The notes beneath the pieces were generated by a model. It saw nothing but the letters and a program-made list of their open reading frames with translations, made no database searches and was not told the origin of the DNA. Below are positions 1-11,939 of a DNA stretch of 64,000 bases, piece by piece. Made by a program: the position numbers and the translations under genes. Where the stretch lies: positions 2,624,183 to 2,688,182 of the forward strand of contig NZ_CP032416.1 of the NCBI RefSeq assembly GCF_003600355.1, written 5' to 3'. The DNA is from Clostridium fermenticellae. Lineage in GTDB: Bacteria > Bacillota > Clostridia > Clostridiales > Clostridiaceae. Position 1 is the stretch's first letter; every line of letters starts with the position of its first letter.

Positions 1-1390
1 AGTATGAACCCATACAAACAGATATTTGAAGTATAAATTTTTGTTTACTATTACCTATCCTCACCTTTTCATTCTTTGAGTTATTTGCTAAAAATTTCTC
101 GAGCAGTGACTCATAAATAGGATCTGACCCTAATGCATCTGAAGTTAAATATGCTATTATAGCTACAATACTTAACGAAAGAAAATTATTAAATGTTCCT
201 GTCATTTCGGTAATTAATATAATTCCTGTTATGGGTGACTTTACAACAGCTGTAAAATATCCTGTCATACCAAGTATTATAAAATTATTTATATACATTG
301 TATTTATTCCGAACATATTTGTAATTACATTTCCATATGCACATCCAATTATTGCACCTATAGCAAGAAGTGGTAAAAATATTCCACCCGGTGCACCAGA
401 TCCATAACATACCATAGTAAATAAAAACTTAACGATAAGTAAAAGCAGAATAAAACCTATTGAAAAATGTATATATGTAAGCTGCATTATGAGCTTATTT
501 CCACCACCCAATACATAAGGAAGCCAAAATGCAAATATCACAGAAATCAAAAGAGGAATTACTGCATTAAATTCATCGGGAATCCATTTTAGTTTTGAAT
601 ATAATGTTTGACTTTTTAAAAGTGCTATATTAAAAACAACTCCCATAATTCCTATTATAATGGCAAATATGAATATAAATGCATAGTATCTTAATGGTAT
701 TGGCGATATATTTTTAAAATCAAATATAGGTTTAAATCCAAAAAATTCACTTGTAATAAAGTCTGATGATAATGCTGCAGAAAAAGCAGAAATCAAAATT
801 AAAGGTGAAAAATTCTTGTGTACTTCTTCTAAAGCAAATATAGTTCCAGCTAAAGGTGCATTAAAGGCAGCAGCAAGTCCAGCACTTGCACCACTTGTAA
901 TCAAGTACTTTTCTTCTATTTTTATCTTCTTTAGCATCCTGCTTACTCCCTGACCAACAGCTGCTCCAAGTTGAACTGATGGGCCTTCTCTTCCAAGCGA
1001 AAGTCCTAATCCAATCCCAAGAGTGCCACCAATAAACTTTCCAATAATAACTCTATACCACTTCATGTCAAGTTTTCTAAGCAAGACTCCTTCAACTTGT
1101 GGAATCCCACTTCCTCCTGTCATAGGATCACTCTTAACTATTTTACCTAGTAGATAGCCTACTGCTATAAGTAATATAATCCATAATGGCATAGCCCATA
1201 GATTAACTTTAATCATCTGGTATATCTTATTTACAGCGTCTGTTAACTTTTCTATACTAACCCTAAAAAGTACAATTACAAATCCTGTAATTATTCCAAC
1301 AAGAATTCCTTCTAATACTAACTTCAATCTAGAACTATACCAGTGAAGTAAAATATTATCTTTATTTTCTTCCGAAATTATATTCTTCAC
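1..1390 (-). CDS. ClC-family chloride channel / H+/Cl- antiporter, truncated by the window edge
   Basis: An integral membrane ClC protein that moves chloride, probably in exchange for protons. It starts at a GTG (1388-1390) behind a GGGGGAG ribosome site; the C-terminus lies outside the window. The signature motifs are in order: GSGIPQVE near residues 93-100, GREGPSVQLG near 133-142 (holding the gating glutamate) and GSGAPGGIF further on. A Glu-Glu pair near 188-189 sits where the internal proton glutamate of exchangers lies, so I infer an antiporter rather than a pure channel. The last visible residues resemble the start of the TrkA-C-type regulatory tail common in Firmicute ClC proteins, but too little is present to confirm. 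It is downstream of eno, separated by a terminator, so probably a separate unit. Confidence 0.9.
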   Translation of the reverse strand, partial: MKNIISEENKDNILLHWYSSRLKLVLEGILVGIITGFVIVLFRVSIEKLTDAVNKIYQMIKVNLWAMPLWIILLIAVGYLLGKIVKSDPMTGGSGIPQVEGVLLRKLDMKWYRVIIGKFIGGTLGIGLGLSLGREGPSVQLGAAVGQGVSRMLKKIKIEEKYLITSGASAGLAAAFNAPLAGTIFALEEVHKNFSPLILISAFSAALSSDFITSEFFGFKPIFDFKNISPIPLRYYAFIFIFAIIIGIMGVVFNIALLKSQTLYSKLKWIPDEFNAVIPLLISVIFAFWLPYVLGGGNKLIMQLTYIHFSIGFILLLLIVKFLFTMVCYGSGAPGGIFLPLLAIGAIIGCAYGNVITNMFGINTMYINNFIILGMTGYFTAVVKSPITGIILITEMTGTFNNFLSLSIVAIIAYLTSDALGSDPIYESLLEKFLANNSKNEKVRIGNSKQKFILQISVCMGSY

Positions 1391-1460
1391 ATTATACTCC
1401 CCCAATTTAAATTATACCTACAATCATAGTACTAGAATAACACCAATAGTCAAGGATAAA

Positions 1461-1492
1461 AAATAGAGCCTCATTTTAAAAGGGCTCTATTT
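1461..1492 (-). terminator. Rho-independent terminator after eno
   Basis: On the minus strand AGAGCC pairs with GGCTCT across a short A/T-rich loop and is followed by ATTTTTT. It lies between the eno stop and the ClC start and closes the glycolytic operon. Confidence 0.8.
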
Positions 1493-1518
1493 TCAGCTGC
1501 TTTAAATCAATATATTAT

Positions 1519-2865
<1,347 letters not shown>

Positions 2866-2879
2866 TTATAATTGTAAAC

Positions 2880-4403
2880 CTATCTTAGGAGACTTTTCCC
2901 TGTCATCTCTTTAGGGATTTCTACTCCCATTACCTGTAAAATAGTCGGTGCTATATCAGCCAATATACCACTATCTCTTAATGGTTTAGCGTCCTTTGCA
3001 ACATATATGAACGGTACCGGGTCTGTTGTATGTGCAGTCATAGGTTTTCCTGTAGAATAGTCAATCATTTGCTCTGCATTTCCATGATCTGCTGTTACAA
3101 ATGCTACTCCATCTTTTCCTAATATCTTATCCATAATTTTCCCTACGCATACATCAACAGCCTCTATAGCCTTTTTAGCGGCATCAAATACACCAGTATG
3201 TCCTACCATATCTGGATTTGCAAAATTTAGTATTATTAAATCATATTTATCTTCATCTAATTTTCCTAAAAGCTTCTCTGTCACTGTATAAGCACTCATT
3301 TCTGGCTGCATATCGTAAGTAGCCACCTTCGGTGATGGTATAAGTACTCTGTCTTCCCCTGGATTTGGTTTTTCTACTCCTCCATTAAAGAAAAATGTAA
3401 CATGAGCATATTTTTCTGTCTCTGCTATCCTGAGTTGTTTTTTACCAATGCTGCTTATATACTCACCTAATGTATTCACATAAGTTTCATTTTTGAAAGC
3501 TACATCTACACCTTCTATAGTTGAATCATACTCTGTCATGGTTACAAATGTAAGTTTCAACCTCTCTCTTGAAAATCCATCAAATACCCTGTCATTTATA
3601 GCTCTCGTAAGTTCTCTTGCTCTATCTGGTCTAAAGTTAAAGAAAATTACAGAATCATTATTTTTTATAACCGTATCTTTATCTTTTACTACAACAGTAG
3701 GAAGTACAAACTCATCTGTTTTATTATCCTTATATGATTTTTCCACTGCTTCTATTGCACTTTCTGCTGTTTCACCTTTTCCAAGTACCAAAGCATTATA
3801 AGCAAGTTGTATTCTTTCCCACCTTTTGTCTCTATCCATAGCATAATACCTTCCAGATACGGTAGCTATTTTACCTACACCAGTTTCTTTCATAAAATCT
3901 TCAATATCTTCTATATAAGTTTTGGCAGAGGCCGGTGGAACATCCCTTCCATCTAAAAATGCATGAACATAAACCTTCTGAAGTCCCTTTTGCTTTGTAA
4001 GTTTTAAAAGACCTTTTAAATGATTAATATGAGAATGTACTCCACCTGGTGACAAAAGTCCCAATAAGTGAAGTGTAGAGTTATTTCTAGAGGCATTATC
4101 CATAGCCTTGTTTATTTCCGGGTTTTTAAAAAAGTCACCATTTTCTATTGACTTAGTTATTCTTGTGAGTGATTGATAAACAACTCTTCCTGCACCTATA
4201 TTTAAATGTCCAACTTCCGAATTTCCCATCTGACCTTCTGGAAGTCCAACACTCTTTCCACTTGCACTAATCTGTGTATGTGGATAGTTCTGCCATAACT
4301 TATCTATATTTGGTTTATATGCTGCTGTTACTGCATTTCCATCTTTCTTATCTGTTAATCCAAATCCATCGAGTATCATTAATAAAACTGGTTTTTTACT
4401 CAT
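2880..4403 (-). CDS. gpmI: 2,3-bisphosphoglycerate-independent phosphoglycerate mutase
   Basis: Converts 3-phosphoglycerate to 2-phosphoglycerate with a phosphoserine intermediate; a di-Mn enzyme of the alkaline phosphatase superfamily. The 507 residues match the family. The N-terminal metal site LDGFG and the nucleophile motif [13 protein letters not shown] are near the start, and the second metal site [10 protein letters not shown] near the end. The start chosen is the ATG at 4403, preceded by GGAGGT at correct spacing; an in-frame TTG four codons earlier lies inside that ribosome site. It lies between tpiA and eno. Confidence 0.97.
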   Translation of the reverse strand: MSKKPVLLMILDGFGLTDKKDGNAVTAAYKPNIDKLWQNYPHTQISASGKSVGLPEGQMGNSEVGHLNIGAGRVVYQSLTRITKSIENGDFFKNPEINKAMDNASRNNSTLHLLGLLSPGGVHSHINHLKGLLKLTKQKGLQKVYVHAFLDGRDVPPASAKTYIEDIEDFMKETGVGKIATVSGRYYAMDRDKRWERIQLAYNALVLGKGETAESAIEAVEKSYKDNKTDEFVLPTVVVKDKDTVIKNNDSVIFFNFRPDRARELTRAINDRVFDGFSRERLKLTFVTMTEYDSTIEGVDVAFKNETYVNTLGEYISSIGKKQLRIAETEKYAHVTFFFNGGVEKPNPGEDRVLIPSPKVATYDMQPEMSAYTVTEKLLGKLDEDKYDLIILNFANPDMVGHTGVFDAAKKAIEAVDVCVGKIMDKILGKDGVAFVTADHGNAEQMIDYSTGKPMTAHTTDPVPFIYVAKDAKPLRDSGILADIAPTILQVMGVEIPKEMTGKSLLR

Positions 4404-4440
4404 ATTTACCTCCAAACCTTTTAAAACTATATTGTGATTT

Positions 4441-5187
4441 TTAATAATTTACTATTGCTGAAAAATCAGCAGCTTTTAAACTTGCTCCACCAACCAATGC
4501 TCCATCTATTTCTGGTTTAGCCATCTGAGCCTTTATTGTAGCAGGTTTAACAGATCCACCATATTGAATTCTAGTTTTTTCTGCAGTTTCTTTTCCATAT
4601 ATTGAAGCTATGACACTTCTTATATATCCTATAGTTTTATTTGCCTGTTCATCTGTTGCCGTCTTTCCAGTACCAATAGCCCATATTGGTTCATAAGCAA
4701 CTACTAATTGTTGAATTTGTTCATTCGTAAGTCCTGCTAGATCTAATTTTATCTGTCTTCCTAAAACTTCGTTTGTTACATTTGCTTCTCTTTCTTCTAA
4801 TGTTTCACCACAGCATATTATAGGAATCATATTATGTTCAAAAGTTTTCTTTACTTTCTTATTTACAGTTTCATCTGTTTCATTAAAGTATTGTCTTCTC
4901 TCACTATGTCCTATTATCACATAGTCAACACCCATTTTTTCTAACATAGATGGTGAAATCTCACCGGTAAATGCACCTTTTTCTTCAAAATACATATTTT
5001 GTGCGCCAACTTTTATATTTGTACCACTAACAGCTTTTAACACAGCATCCAGACATACAAATGTTGGACATACAACCACGTCACATTTTGCATCACTTAC
5101 TAAAGGTATTAATTCTTTAACTAGCTTTTTAGCTTCATCAACTGTGTTATTCATCTTCCAGTTTCCTGCTATTATTGCTTTTCTCAT
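4441..5187 (-). CDS. tpiA: Triosephosphate isomerase
   Basis: Interconverts dihydroxyacetone phosphate and glyceraldehyde 3-phosphate. It is 248 residues, a typical TIM barrel. Visible are AGNWKMN (substrate lysine), IIGHSERR (catalytic histidine), [13 protein letters not shown] (catalytic glutamate) and the phosphate loop IQYGGSVKP. It is 37 bases upstream of gpmI and 53 bases downstream of pgk, so clearly cotranscribed. Confidence 0.98.
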   Translation of the reverse strand: MRKAIIAGNWKMNNTVDEAKKLVKELIPLVSDAKCDVVVCPTFVCLDAVLKAVSGTNIKVGAQNMYFEEKGAFTGEISPSMLEKMGVDYVIIGHSERRQYFNETDETVNKKVKKTFEHNMIPIICCGETLEEREANVTNEVLGRQIKLDLAGLTNEQIQQLVVAYEPIWAIGTGKTATDEQANKTIGYIRSVIASIYGKETAEKTRIQYGGSVKPATIKAQMAKPEIDGALVGGASLKAADFSAIVNY

Positions 5188-5240
5188 AATTTTAAAATCC
5201 CCCGATCATTTACTTTTGATAATTTATATTTAAAATATTA

Positions 5241-6440
5241 TTATTTATCGTTTAAAGCTGCTATACCAGGAAGAACCTTTCCTTCCAGGAACTCAAGTGA
5301 GGCCCCACCACCTGTGGATATGTGTGTCATTTTATCACCAAGTCCAAAGTTATTAACAGCAGATGCACTATCTCCTCCTCCTATTATTGTTATAGCATCA
5401 GAAGCGGCCATTGCTTCAGCTACAGCAAGAGTTCCCCTTGCAAATTCAGGGAATTCAAATACTCCCATTGGACCATTCCAAACAACTGTCTTTGCAGTCT
5501 TTAATGAATCTGCAAAAAGCTTTGATGTTTTAGGACCTATATCAAGCCCCATATAATCCTTTGGAATACTTCTTCCTTCTGATATAAATGGAGTCTCATC
5601 TTTTCCAAACTCTTTAGTATATGTTACATCTATAGGCAATAATAATTTTACTCCCTTTTCTTCTGCCTTTTTTATCATATCTTTGGTATAATCAACCTTA
5701 TCAGCTTCCAATAATGATTTGCCTATTTCATTTCCAAGTGCTTTTAAGAATGTGTAGGCCATTCCTCCTCCTATTATAAGCGTATCAACTTTGTCTAAAA
5801 GATTATTTATAACTCCAAGCTTATCTGATACCTTTGCTCCACCCAATATTGCTACAAATGGTCTTTGAGGATTTTCAACAGCATTTCCTAAAAATTTTAA
5901 TTCCTTTTGTATTAAATACCCACATACTGCAACTTTCATAAACTTGGTAACTCCAACTGTTGAACAGTGAGCTCTATGAGCTGTACCAAAGGCATCATTA
6001 ACAAACACCCCGGCAAGCGAAGCTAATTCTTTTGAGAAATTTTCCTCATTTTTAGTTTCTTCTTTTCTATACCTTGTATTTTGAAGAAGAACAACATCTC
6101 TATCTTTCATTTCACTAACTGCTTTTTTAGCATTTTCACCGACTACATTATCATCTGCAGCAAATACAACTTCCTTTTTTAAAAGCTCTGAAAGTCTTTT
6201 AGCAACTGGAGCTAAAGATAAGTCAGGTTTCGGTTCTCCCTTAGGTTTCCCAAGATGTGAACAAAGTATAACTTTTGCATCATGCTCTACTAAATATTTA
6301 ATTGTTGGAAGTGCACCGACTAATCTATTTTCATCTGTTATTTTTCCATCAACCAGCGGCACATTAAAATCACATCTTACTAAAACCTTTTTTCCCTTTA
6401 CATCTATATCTTCTATAGTCTTTTTATTATAAACAGCCAT
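5241..6440 (-). CDS. pgk: Phosphoglycerate kinase
   Basis: Makes ATP from 1,3-bisphosphoglycerate. It is 399 residues with the two-domain layout: RCDFNVPL substrate loop near residue 22, [22 protein letters not shown] at the start of the nucleotide domain and [13 protein letters not shown] near the end. The ATG follows AAGGGGTG. A hairpin with a T run and a possible promoter sit between gap and pgk, so gap may be made in excess over the downstream enzymes. Confidence 0.98.
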   Translation of the reverse strand: MAVYNKKTIEDIDVKGKKVLVRCDFNVPLVDGKITDENRLVGALPTIKYLVEHDAKVILCSHLGKPKGEPKPDLSLAPVAKRLSELLKKEVVFAADDNVVGENAKKAVSEMKDRDVVLLQNTRYRKEETKNEENFSKELASLAGVFVNDAFGTAHRAHCSTVGVTKFMKVAVCGYLIQKELKFLGNAVENPQRPFVAILGGAKVSDKLGVINNLLDKVDTLIIGGGMAYTFLKALGNEIGKSLLEADKVDYTKDMIKKAEEKGVKLLLPIDVTYTKEFGKDETPFISEGRSIPKDYMGLDIGPKTSKLFADSLKTAKTVVWNGPMGVFEFPEFARGTLAVAEAMAASDAITIIGGGDSASAVNNFGLGDKMTHISTGGGASLEFLEGKVLPGIAALNDK

Positions 6441-6478
6441 TTAAATTACACCCCTTTTAATTAAAATCTCTAGATAAC

Positions 6479-6509
6479 ATTATATTACCATATATTTTAT
6501 TATTGACAA
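6479..6509 (-). promoter_or_regulatory. Possible internal promoter for pgk
   Basis: Minus-strand TTGTCA (6504-6509) and TATAAT (6479-6484) are separated by 19 bases, longer than ideal, just upstream of pgk and downstream of the gap hairpin. Confidence 0.35.
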
Positions 6510-6536
6510 ATAAAATCACTATATGACTGTCTTAAA

Positions 6537-6577
6537 AAGGCCCGGCCTTATAGCCAGAAACTACAAAACCAGACCTT
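6537..6577 (-). terminator. Hairpin with T run between gap and pgk
   Basis: Minus-strand AAGGTCTGG pairs, with wobbles, to CCGGGCCTT, followed by TTTTT. It is probably a partial terminator or processing site that sets the gap to pgk ratio. Confidence 0.6.
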
Positions 6578-6594
6578 ATATTATATCCTATCCA

Positions 6595-7647
<1,053 letters not shown>

Positions 7648-7695
7648 TTATCCAAGAATGTAAAACTAATAAAAAGGCATAATTTATATTAATAA

Positions 7696-8730
7696 TTATT
7701 TTTGACTATTTATAATATTCAAGATTTCACATGCCGCTCCCTCATCCGTAACAAGTACACTATTTGAATTGTTAATTTCAGTAGAAATTATAGCTTCTGC
7801 CTTTTCCTTTCCACCTGCGACTGCAACAAGAAAATCTATTTTATTGATGTCATCATTTTTAATTCCTATAGTTGGGGTTGAATATACAACCTCTCCAAGC
7901 CTATTAAAATAGTACCCAAATGCTTCTCCAACTCCACCGGCCTTATAAATCTTTTTAACCTTATCTTCACTAAGACCTCTTTTTCTAGCCATTTGATCTG
8001 CTCTTCCAATACCATATATTAAAATATTTGAGCTATGTATTATGTCCAAAATTTCTCTAATATCTTTTTCCTCAACAATAGTTCCTAAAGCCTTATCGCT
8101 TAGATTATCAGGAACATGAAGTAATCTATAGTTTGCGGATAACTTACTTGCTAAATTAGAAACCAGAGTATTTGCTTGAGTCTGTATATTTTTACCCATA
8201 CCACCTCTCGCCGGAACTACAAATATATTTTCAAGTCCAGATATTCCAGGCATATTATCAACTACTTCTTTAATCGTAGATCCACCTGTTAACGAAATTA
8301 TACTATTGTCCTTAATAATTCCCCTTAAATAAGATGCTGCCGTTCTTCCAAGTTCATTCATAACTGTATGATCTTCATCCAAACTCCCCGGGACAACTAT
8401 TATATCTCTTAATTTTAATTTTTCTTTTATCTGACTTTCTATATCTGACAAACCTTTCATTTCATGTATAAAATCTTTAAGTTTATCATTTATAATTTCT
8501 CCTTCTCTTGTTATTGTCATACCCTGAGTATTTATTTCAATGAAGTTCTGGCTTTTTAAGAAATTTATTTCCGTGCGAACTATTCTTTCACCTATACCTA
8601 AATTATTTGCTAAAACCCTTCTGCCTATGGGCTGATTATAATATATAGTTCTAAGTATGTTATACCTTTTCTCCAGTAATTCTAACAATTCGGGAACTAT
8701 TTTTTGCTGTAATTTCAATAACTGTTCCAT
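7696..8730 (-). CDS. cggR: Central glycolytic genes regulator, SorC/DeoR-type repressor
   Basis: Repressor of the downstream gap operon; in Bacillus the homologue is released by fructose 1,6-bisphosphate. The 344-residue protein has an N-terminal helix-turn-helix (about residues 20-60, GRRVLANNLGIGERIVRTE) and a C-terminal sugar-phosphate-binding SorC domain with SLTGGSTIKEVVD, GRADQMARKRG and VAVAGGKEKAEAI. The ATG follows AGAGGGGTG. Its own promoter region contains a good CggR operator (8746-8781), which supports autoregulation. Confidence 0.93.
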   Translation of the reverse strand: MEQLLKLQQKIVPELLELLEKRYNILRTIYYNQPIGRRVLANNLGIGERIVRTEINFLKSQNFIEINTQGMTITREGEIINDKLKDFIHEMKGLSDIESQIKEKLKLRDIIVVPGSLDEDHTVMNELGRTAASYLRGIIKDNSIISLTGGSTIKEVVDNMPGISGLENIFVVPARGGMGKNIQTQANTLVSNLASKLSANYRLLHVPDNLSDKALGTIVEEKDIREILDIIHSSNILIYGIGRADQMARKRGLSEDKVKKIYKAGGVGEAFGYYFNRLGEVVYSTPTIGIKNDDINKIDFLVAVAGGKEKAEAIISTEINNSNSVLVTDEGAACEILNIINSQK

Positions 8731-8745
8731 TCAAACACCCCTCTG

Positions 8746-8781
8746 GTCTAAAAATGTCCCACTGATAACTTTTTTGTCCCG
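8746..8781 (-). promoter_or_regulatory. Predicted CggR operator
   Basis: Minus strand reads CGGGAC, six bases, GTTA, four bases, TGGGAC, six bases, AGAC. This matches the known Bacillus layout of two CGGGAC half-sites with TGTC-like sequences at the same spacing, and it lies between the -10 box and the cggR start. Confidence 0.75.
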
Positions 8782-8786
8782 TTTAT

Positions 8787-8792
8787 ATTATA
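8787..8792 (-). promoter_or_regulatory. -10 element of the cggR-gap operon
   Basis: Minus-strand TATAAT lies immediately upstream of the CggR operator. The -35 region is weak (TTTAAA at about the right distance). Position relative to the operator supports the assignment. Confidence 0.5.
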
Positions 8793-8866
8793 AATCAAAA
8801 ACTAATTTTTTTAAATAGTATTCCCTTTAAAAAAGTATGAATAAATTATGAATAACAAAGGGAGAA

Positions 8867-10237
8867 CTAAAATCTCTTTCTCCCTTTAGATGACTTTATT
8901 CCTAATTCCTCTCTGTATTTTGCCACAGTTCTCCTAGAAATATTCATATTTTTTTGAATTAGTATATCACATATTCTCTGATCAGATAATGGCTTTTTTC
9001 TATCCTCATTGTCAATCAAATCCTGTATGTATCTTTTAATTAAATTTACAGATACATCTTCTCCATTAATAGTTGATGATATACCCAGTGTAAAAAGATC
9101 TTTGATTCTTATAGTTCCCGAATTTGTATATATATACTTATCCCTAATAGCTCTGCTTATTGTTGATTCATGCATTTCCAAACTATCTGCTATATTTTTT
9201 AAGGTCATGGGTTTTAAATGCTTTTCCCCATAATCAAAATAATCTCTCTGAATCTCAAGTATTTTCTCCAGAACCCTATAGATTGTACTTTTTCTGTGTT
9301 GTATACTTTTAATCAAAAATATTGCACTATTAAGCTTCTCCTTTACATAATCAACTGCATTTTTGTCTTGATCTTCATTTATTATATCTTTATACATATT
9401 ATTTATACTAAGCTTTGGCAGCAAATCATCATTCATAATTATATAATATTTGTCATCTATTTTCTTTATATATGCATCGGGAATTATATACTTTGTTTCT
9501 TCACCTGTATAAAAGCCTCTAGACGGCTTTGGTTCAAGTGACTTTATTGTATCCCCGTACTTTTGTGCTTCTTTAACATCTATTTTAAGTTCCTTAGCTA
9601 TAATATTATATTTATTTTCAGCTATAAGTTCCAGATATTTATCTATTATAATAAAAATATTAGTATCATCTATTCCTTTTTTTATCACTTGTATTCTCAG
9701 ACACTCCTTAAGGTCTCTCGCTCCCACGCCATATGGTTCAAGACTTTGCAGAATCTTAACAGCATGATTCTCAATATCCCTTGATATATTTATCTCGTCC
9801 ATAATCTCCTCATCATCCATATCAAGATACCCTTTAGCATTTATATTTTCAATAAGATAAAAACAAATTGACTTTATATAATCGTTTTCTTCTATGTCTC
9901 TTATCTGTTCTTTTAGATATTCCTTCAATGACTTTTTCTCAGAAATAAATATAAACGGTGATACTTCTTCTTCATTATTCCTTGTATAATTGTGGTGACT
10001 ATAGTTATCAAATTCTAAATATTTAATTAATTGCTTATAATCAATATCATCATTTTTTGATTTCACATTATCATAAGCATCTTTTGCATCAAGCACAGGA
10101 TTCTCCTGAACCTCTTTTTCAATATATTGTTCAAGTTCAAAACTTGACATTTGGAGCAATTTTATAGATAATTGCATCTGCTGTGTCATAACCAGTTTTT
10201 GTTCCTGTGTTAAGTTTAGACTAAAATCTAAATTCAC
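8867..10237 (-). CDS. rpoN: RNA polymerase sigma-54 factor
   Basis: Sigma factor for -24/-12 promoters that need an AAA+ activator. The 456-residue protein has the glutamine-rich region I (QEQKLVMTQQMQLSIKLLQM), the core-binding middle, and at the end the RpoN box variant ISRRTVAKYREELGI. The start is a GTG (10235-10237) behind GAGGTG. It lies upstream of cggR with its own stop 136 bases before cggR. No activator gene and no convincing -24/-12 promoter were found in the window. Confidence 0.95.
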   Translation of the reverse strand: MNLDFSLNLTQEQKLVMTQQMQLSIKLLQMSSFELEQYIEKEVQENPVLDAKDAYDNVKSKNDDIDYKQLIKYLEFDNYSHHNYTRNNEEEVSPFIFISEKKSLKEYLKEQIRDIEENDYIKSICFYLIENINAKGYLDMDDEEIMDEINISRDIENHAVKILQSLEPYGVGARDLKECLRIQVIKKGIDDTNIFIIIDKYLELIAENKYNIIAKELKIDVKEAQKYGDTIKSLEPKPSRGFYTGEETKYIIPDAYIKKIDDKYYIIMNDDLLPKLSINNMYKDIINEDQDKNAVDYVKEKLNSAIFLIKSIQHRKSTIYRVLEKILEIQRDYFDYGEKHLKPMTLKNIADSLEMHESTISRAIRDKYIYTNSGTIRIKDLFTLGISSTINGEDVSVNLIKRYIQDLIDNEDRKKPLSDQRICDILIQKNMNISRRTVAKYREELGIKSSKGRKRF

Positions 10238-10349
10238 AGTAACACCTCATTTCCATAATAAAACTAAAAAGTATTTGTTAAATCAATTATATCATGAAAA
10301 TCATATTAATAATTCTAATTTGTTATTTAATCTACAATTCAAATAAATA

Positions 10350-10609
10350 TATAGGGTTTGTAATTCCAAGCTTAAGTTATACGTAAGCTGACATTTCCAA
10401 AATATAGGCACATTAAAAAATTTTTTAGTAAGTCTTAGTGAAGTATTTTTAAAAACCTAAGCAGATTTTATATGTTTGAGCCTGCGAGTTTATAAAATCT
10501 GCTTAGGTTTTTATAAATACGAACTTAGACTTACTAGAAATTTTTTAGGTGACGAATTTTGGAAATGTCAACTGAAGTATAACTTAGGCTTGGAATTACA
10601 AACCCTATA
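10350..10609 (+). repeat. Long palindromic element, copy A (260 bp)
   Basis: This fills most of the 487-base gap between the grdD stop and the rpoN start. The tips TATAGGGTTTGTAATTCCAA are exactly inverted at both ends. Inside are the sequence ATTTTTTAGGTGACGAATTT and a central hairpin whose loop reads ATGTTTGAGCCTGCGAG between AGCAGATTTTATA-type arms. It is nearly identical to copy F at 29.9-30.1 kb. It could act as a terminator for grd transcripts, but the form is that of a dispersed, possibly mobile, non-coding repeat. Confidence 0.85.
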
Positions 10610-10724
10610 AAGACTTCAGCACAATAAAAACTTATCAAAATCATTTATTGCACTGAAGTCAATAAAACCAATCAAAATATAAACTAAATTTTGAAACATG
10701 GTATAAAGGCTCTACTTATCAAAT

Positions 10725-11882
10725 TTATTTATATCCTTTACTCTCTAATATCCTTACTGCATCATTTGCCTTAGAATCCTCCACTAAAATCACAGGTCCA
10801 GTACAGCCCATACCACTTTCACAGTATATGTTTTCCTTCCACAATGCACTACATGCATCCTCCAATTCTAGTATATCTATGCCAGGTATTGCATAGGTTA
10901 CAACAGTTTTTGGAGGTATTTCTATATTTTCCTTGTCATCCGATGCCTGCTTTTCTGCCTTAAGTGTACTCTTCAATATATCATCAAGTCCTGCTTTCTT
11001 TGCTTCCTCGAATTCATGTTTTGCAATTTTTAATACTTCTTTTTCTGCACATATTGAGCAATATTTAAGAGCTTCGCATATTAGTGGTGCTCCTGAAGAA
11101 CGAGAAACTATATTTATGAGCCTATTGTAGTCTTCTCCAATTCCTGGCCCATATCCATATCCAAGAGTTTCATAATTTCCTCCAGTCGTATATGCTGAAA
11201 AAATTTTTATCAGTAAGTTTCCCGTAAGTGAATCAGTTATCATGACGTCCGGCGTACCAGCCAGAATATCATTTCCCCTCATAACTGCCCCACCATCTTC
11301 TCTAAGTGATTCAGCAAACTGCACATGATAACCACTTTTCTCAAGCTTTTTTAGTGTTCTTTCAACTTTTCTTGCACCATCTATATTTAATATTCCAACT
11401 GTAGGATTTTCTAATCCAAGTGCCTTTGCGACAGCAATTCCCGATATACAGTTTTTTACCATTCCCTCAACTCTGTCTGTAGACGAGGTTCCGGTCGTAG
11501 TTGCAATTATAACATCTCTGCCATTTGCAGGGGTAATTAATCTTCCTACAGTAGAAACTCCTATTGGAAAGTCAAAATGCTGTGTTACGCACCCGTCTAT
11601 TTCTCCTTTGTCAAGAAGCTCTACCATCTTATCATGCCCTTCTTTGGCATTTGCAGCCTCTACAAGTTCAAAATCGCAATTAAGTTTTGGACCTATTAAA
11701 ACTATATCAAAATCTCCGTACTTTCTTTTAGCAAGTTCTGCAGCCCTTACCATTTCCTCTGTGCCATGTTCTGAACCATACAATGTAAGTCCTATCCTAA
11801 GTTTCTTCTTAAAGCTTCCACTTTTTATTCCATCTGCTATTTCATCAAATGATTCCGCTATCATCTTTTTTATATTATCCAT
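10725..11882 (-). CDS. grdD: Glycine reductase complex component C, subunit beta
   Basis: With GrdC forms protein C, which takes the carboxymethyl group from selenoprotein A and releases acetyl phosphate. The 385-residue protein belongs to the fatty-acid-synthesis PlsX-like family. Near its C-terminus it has CESGMGCTGP, holding the cysteine associated with acetyl transfer in this family. I chose the second ATG (11882), seven bases from GGAGGT; the first ATG abuts the ribosome site. Last gene of the grd operon, followed by palindromic copy A. Confidence 0.95.
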   Translation of the reverse strand: MDNIKKMIAESFDEIADGIKSGSFKKKLRIGLTLYGSEHGTEEMVRAAELAKRKYGDFDIVLIGPKLNCDFELVEAANAKEGHDKMVELLDKGEIDGCVTQHFDFPIGVSTVGRLITPANGRDVIIATTTGTSSTDRVEGMVKNCISGIAVAKALGLENPTVGILNIDGARKVERTLKKLEKSGYHVQFAESLREDGGAVMRGNDILAGTPDVMITDSLTGNLLIKIFSAYTTGGNYETLGYGYGPGIGEDYNRLINIVSRSSGAPLICEALKYCSICAEKEVLKIAKHEFEEAKKAGLDDILKSTLKAEKQASDDKENIEIPPKTVVTYAIPGIDILELEDACSALWKENIYCESGMGCTGPVILVEDSKANDAVRILESKGYK

Positions 11883-11939
11883 ATTCATACCTCCCCTTCA
11901 AATAAATTTCTATAGGGTTCAAGATCAGAAACTCTGTAA

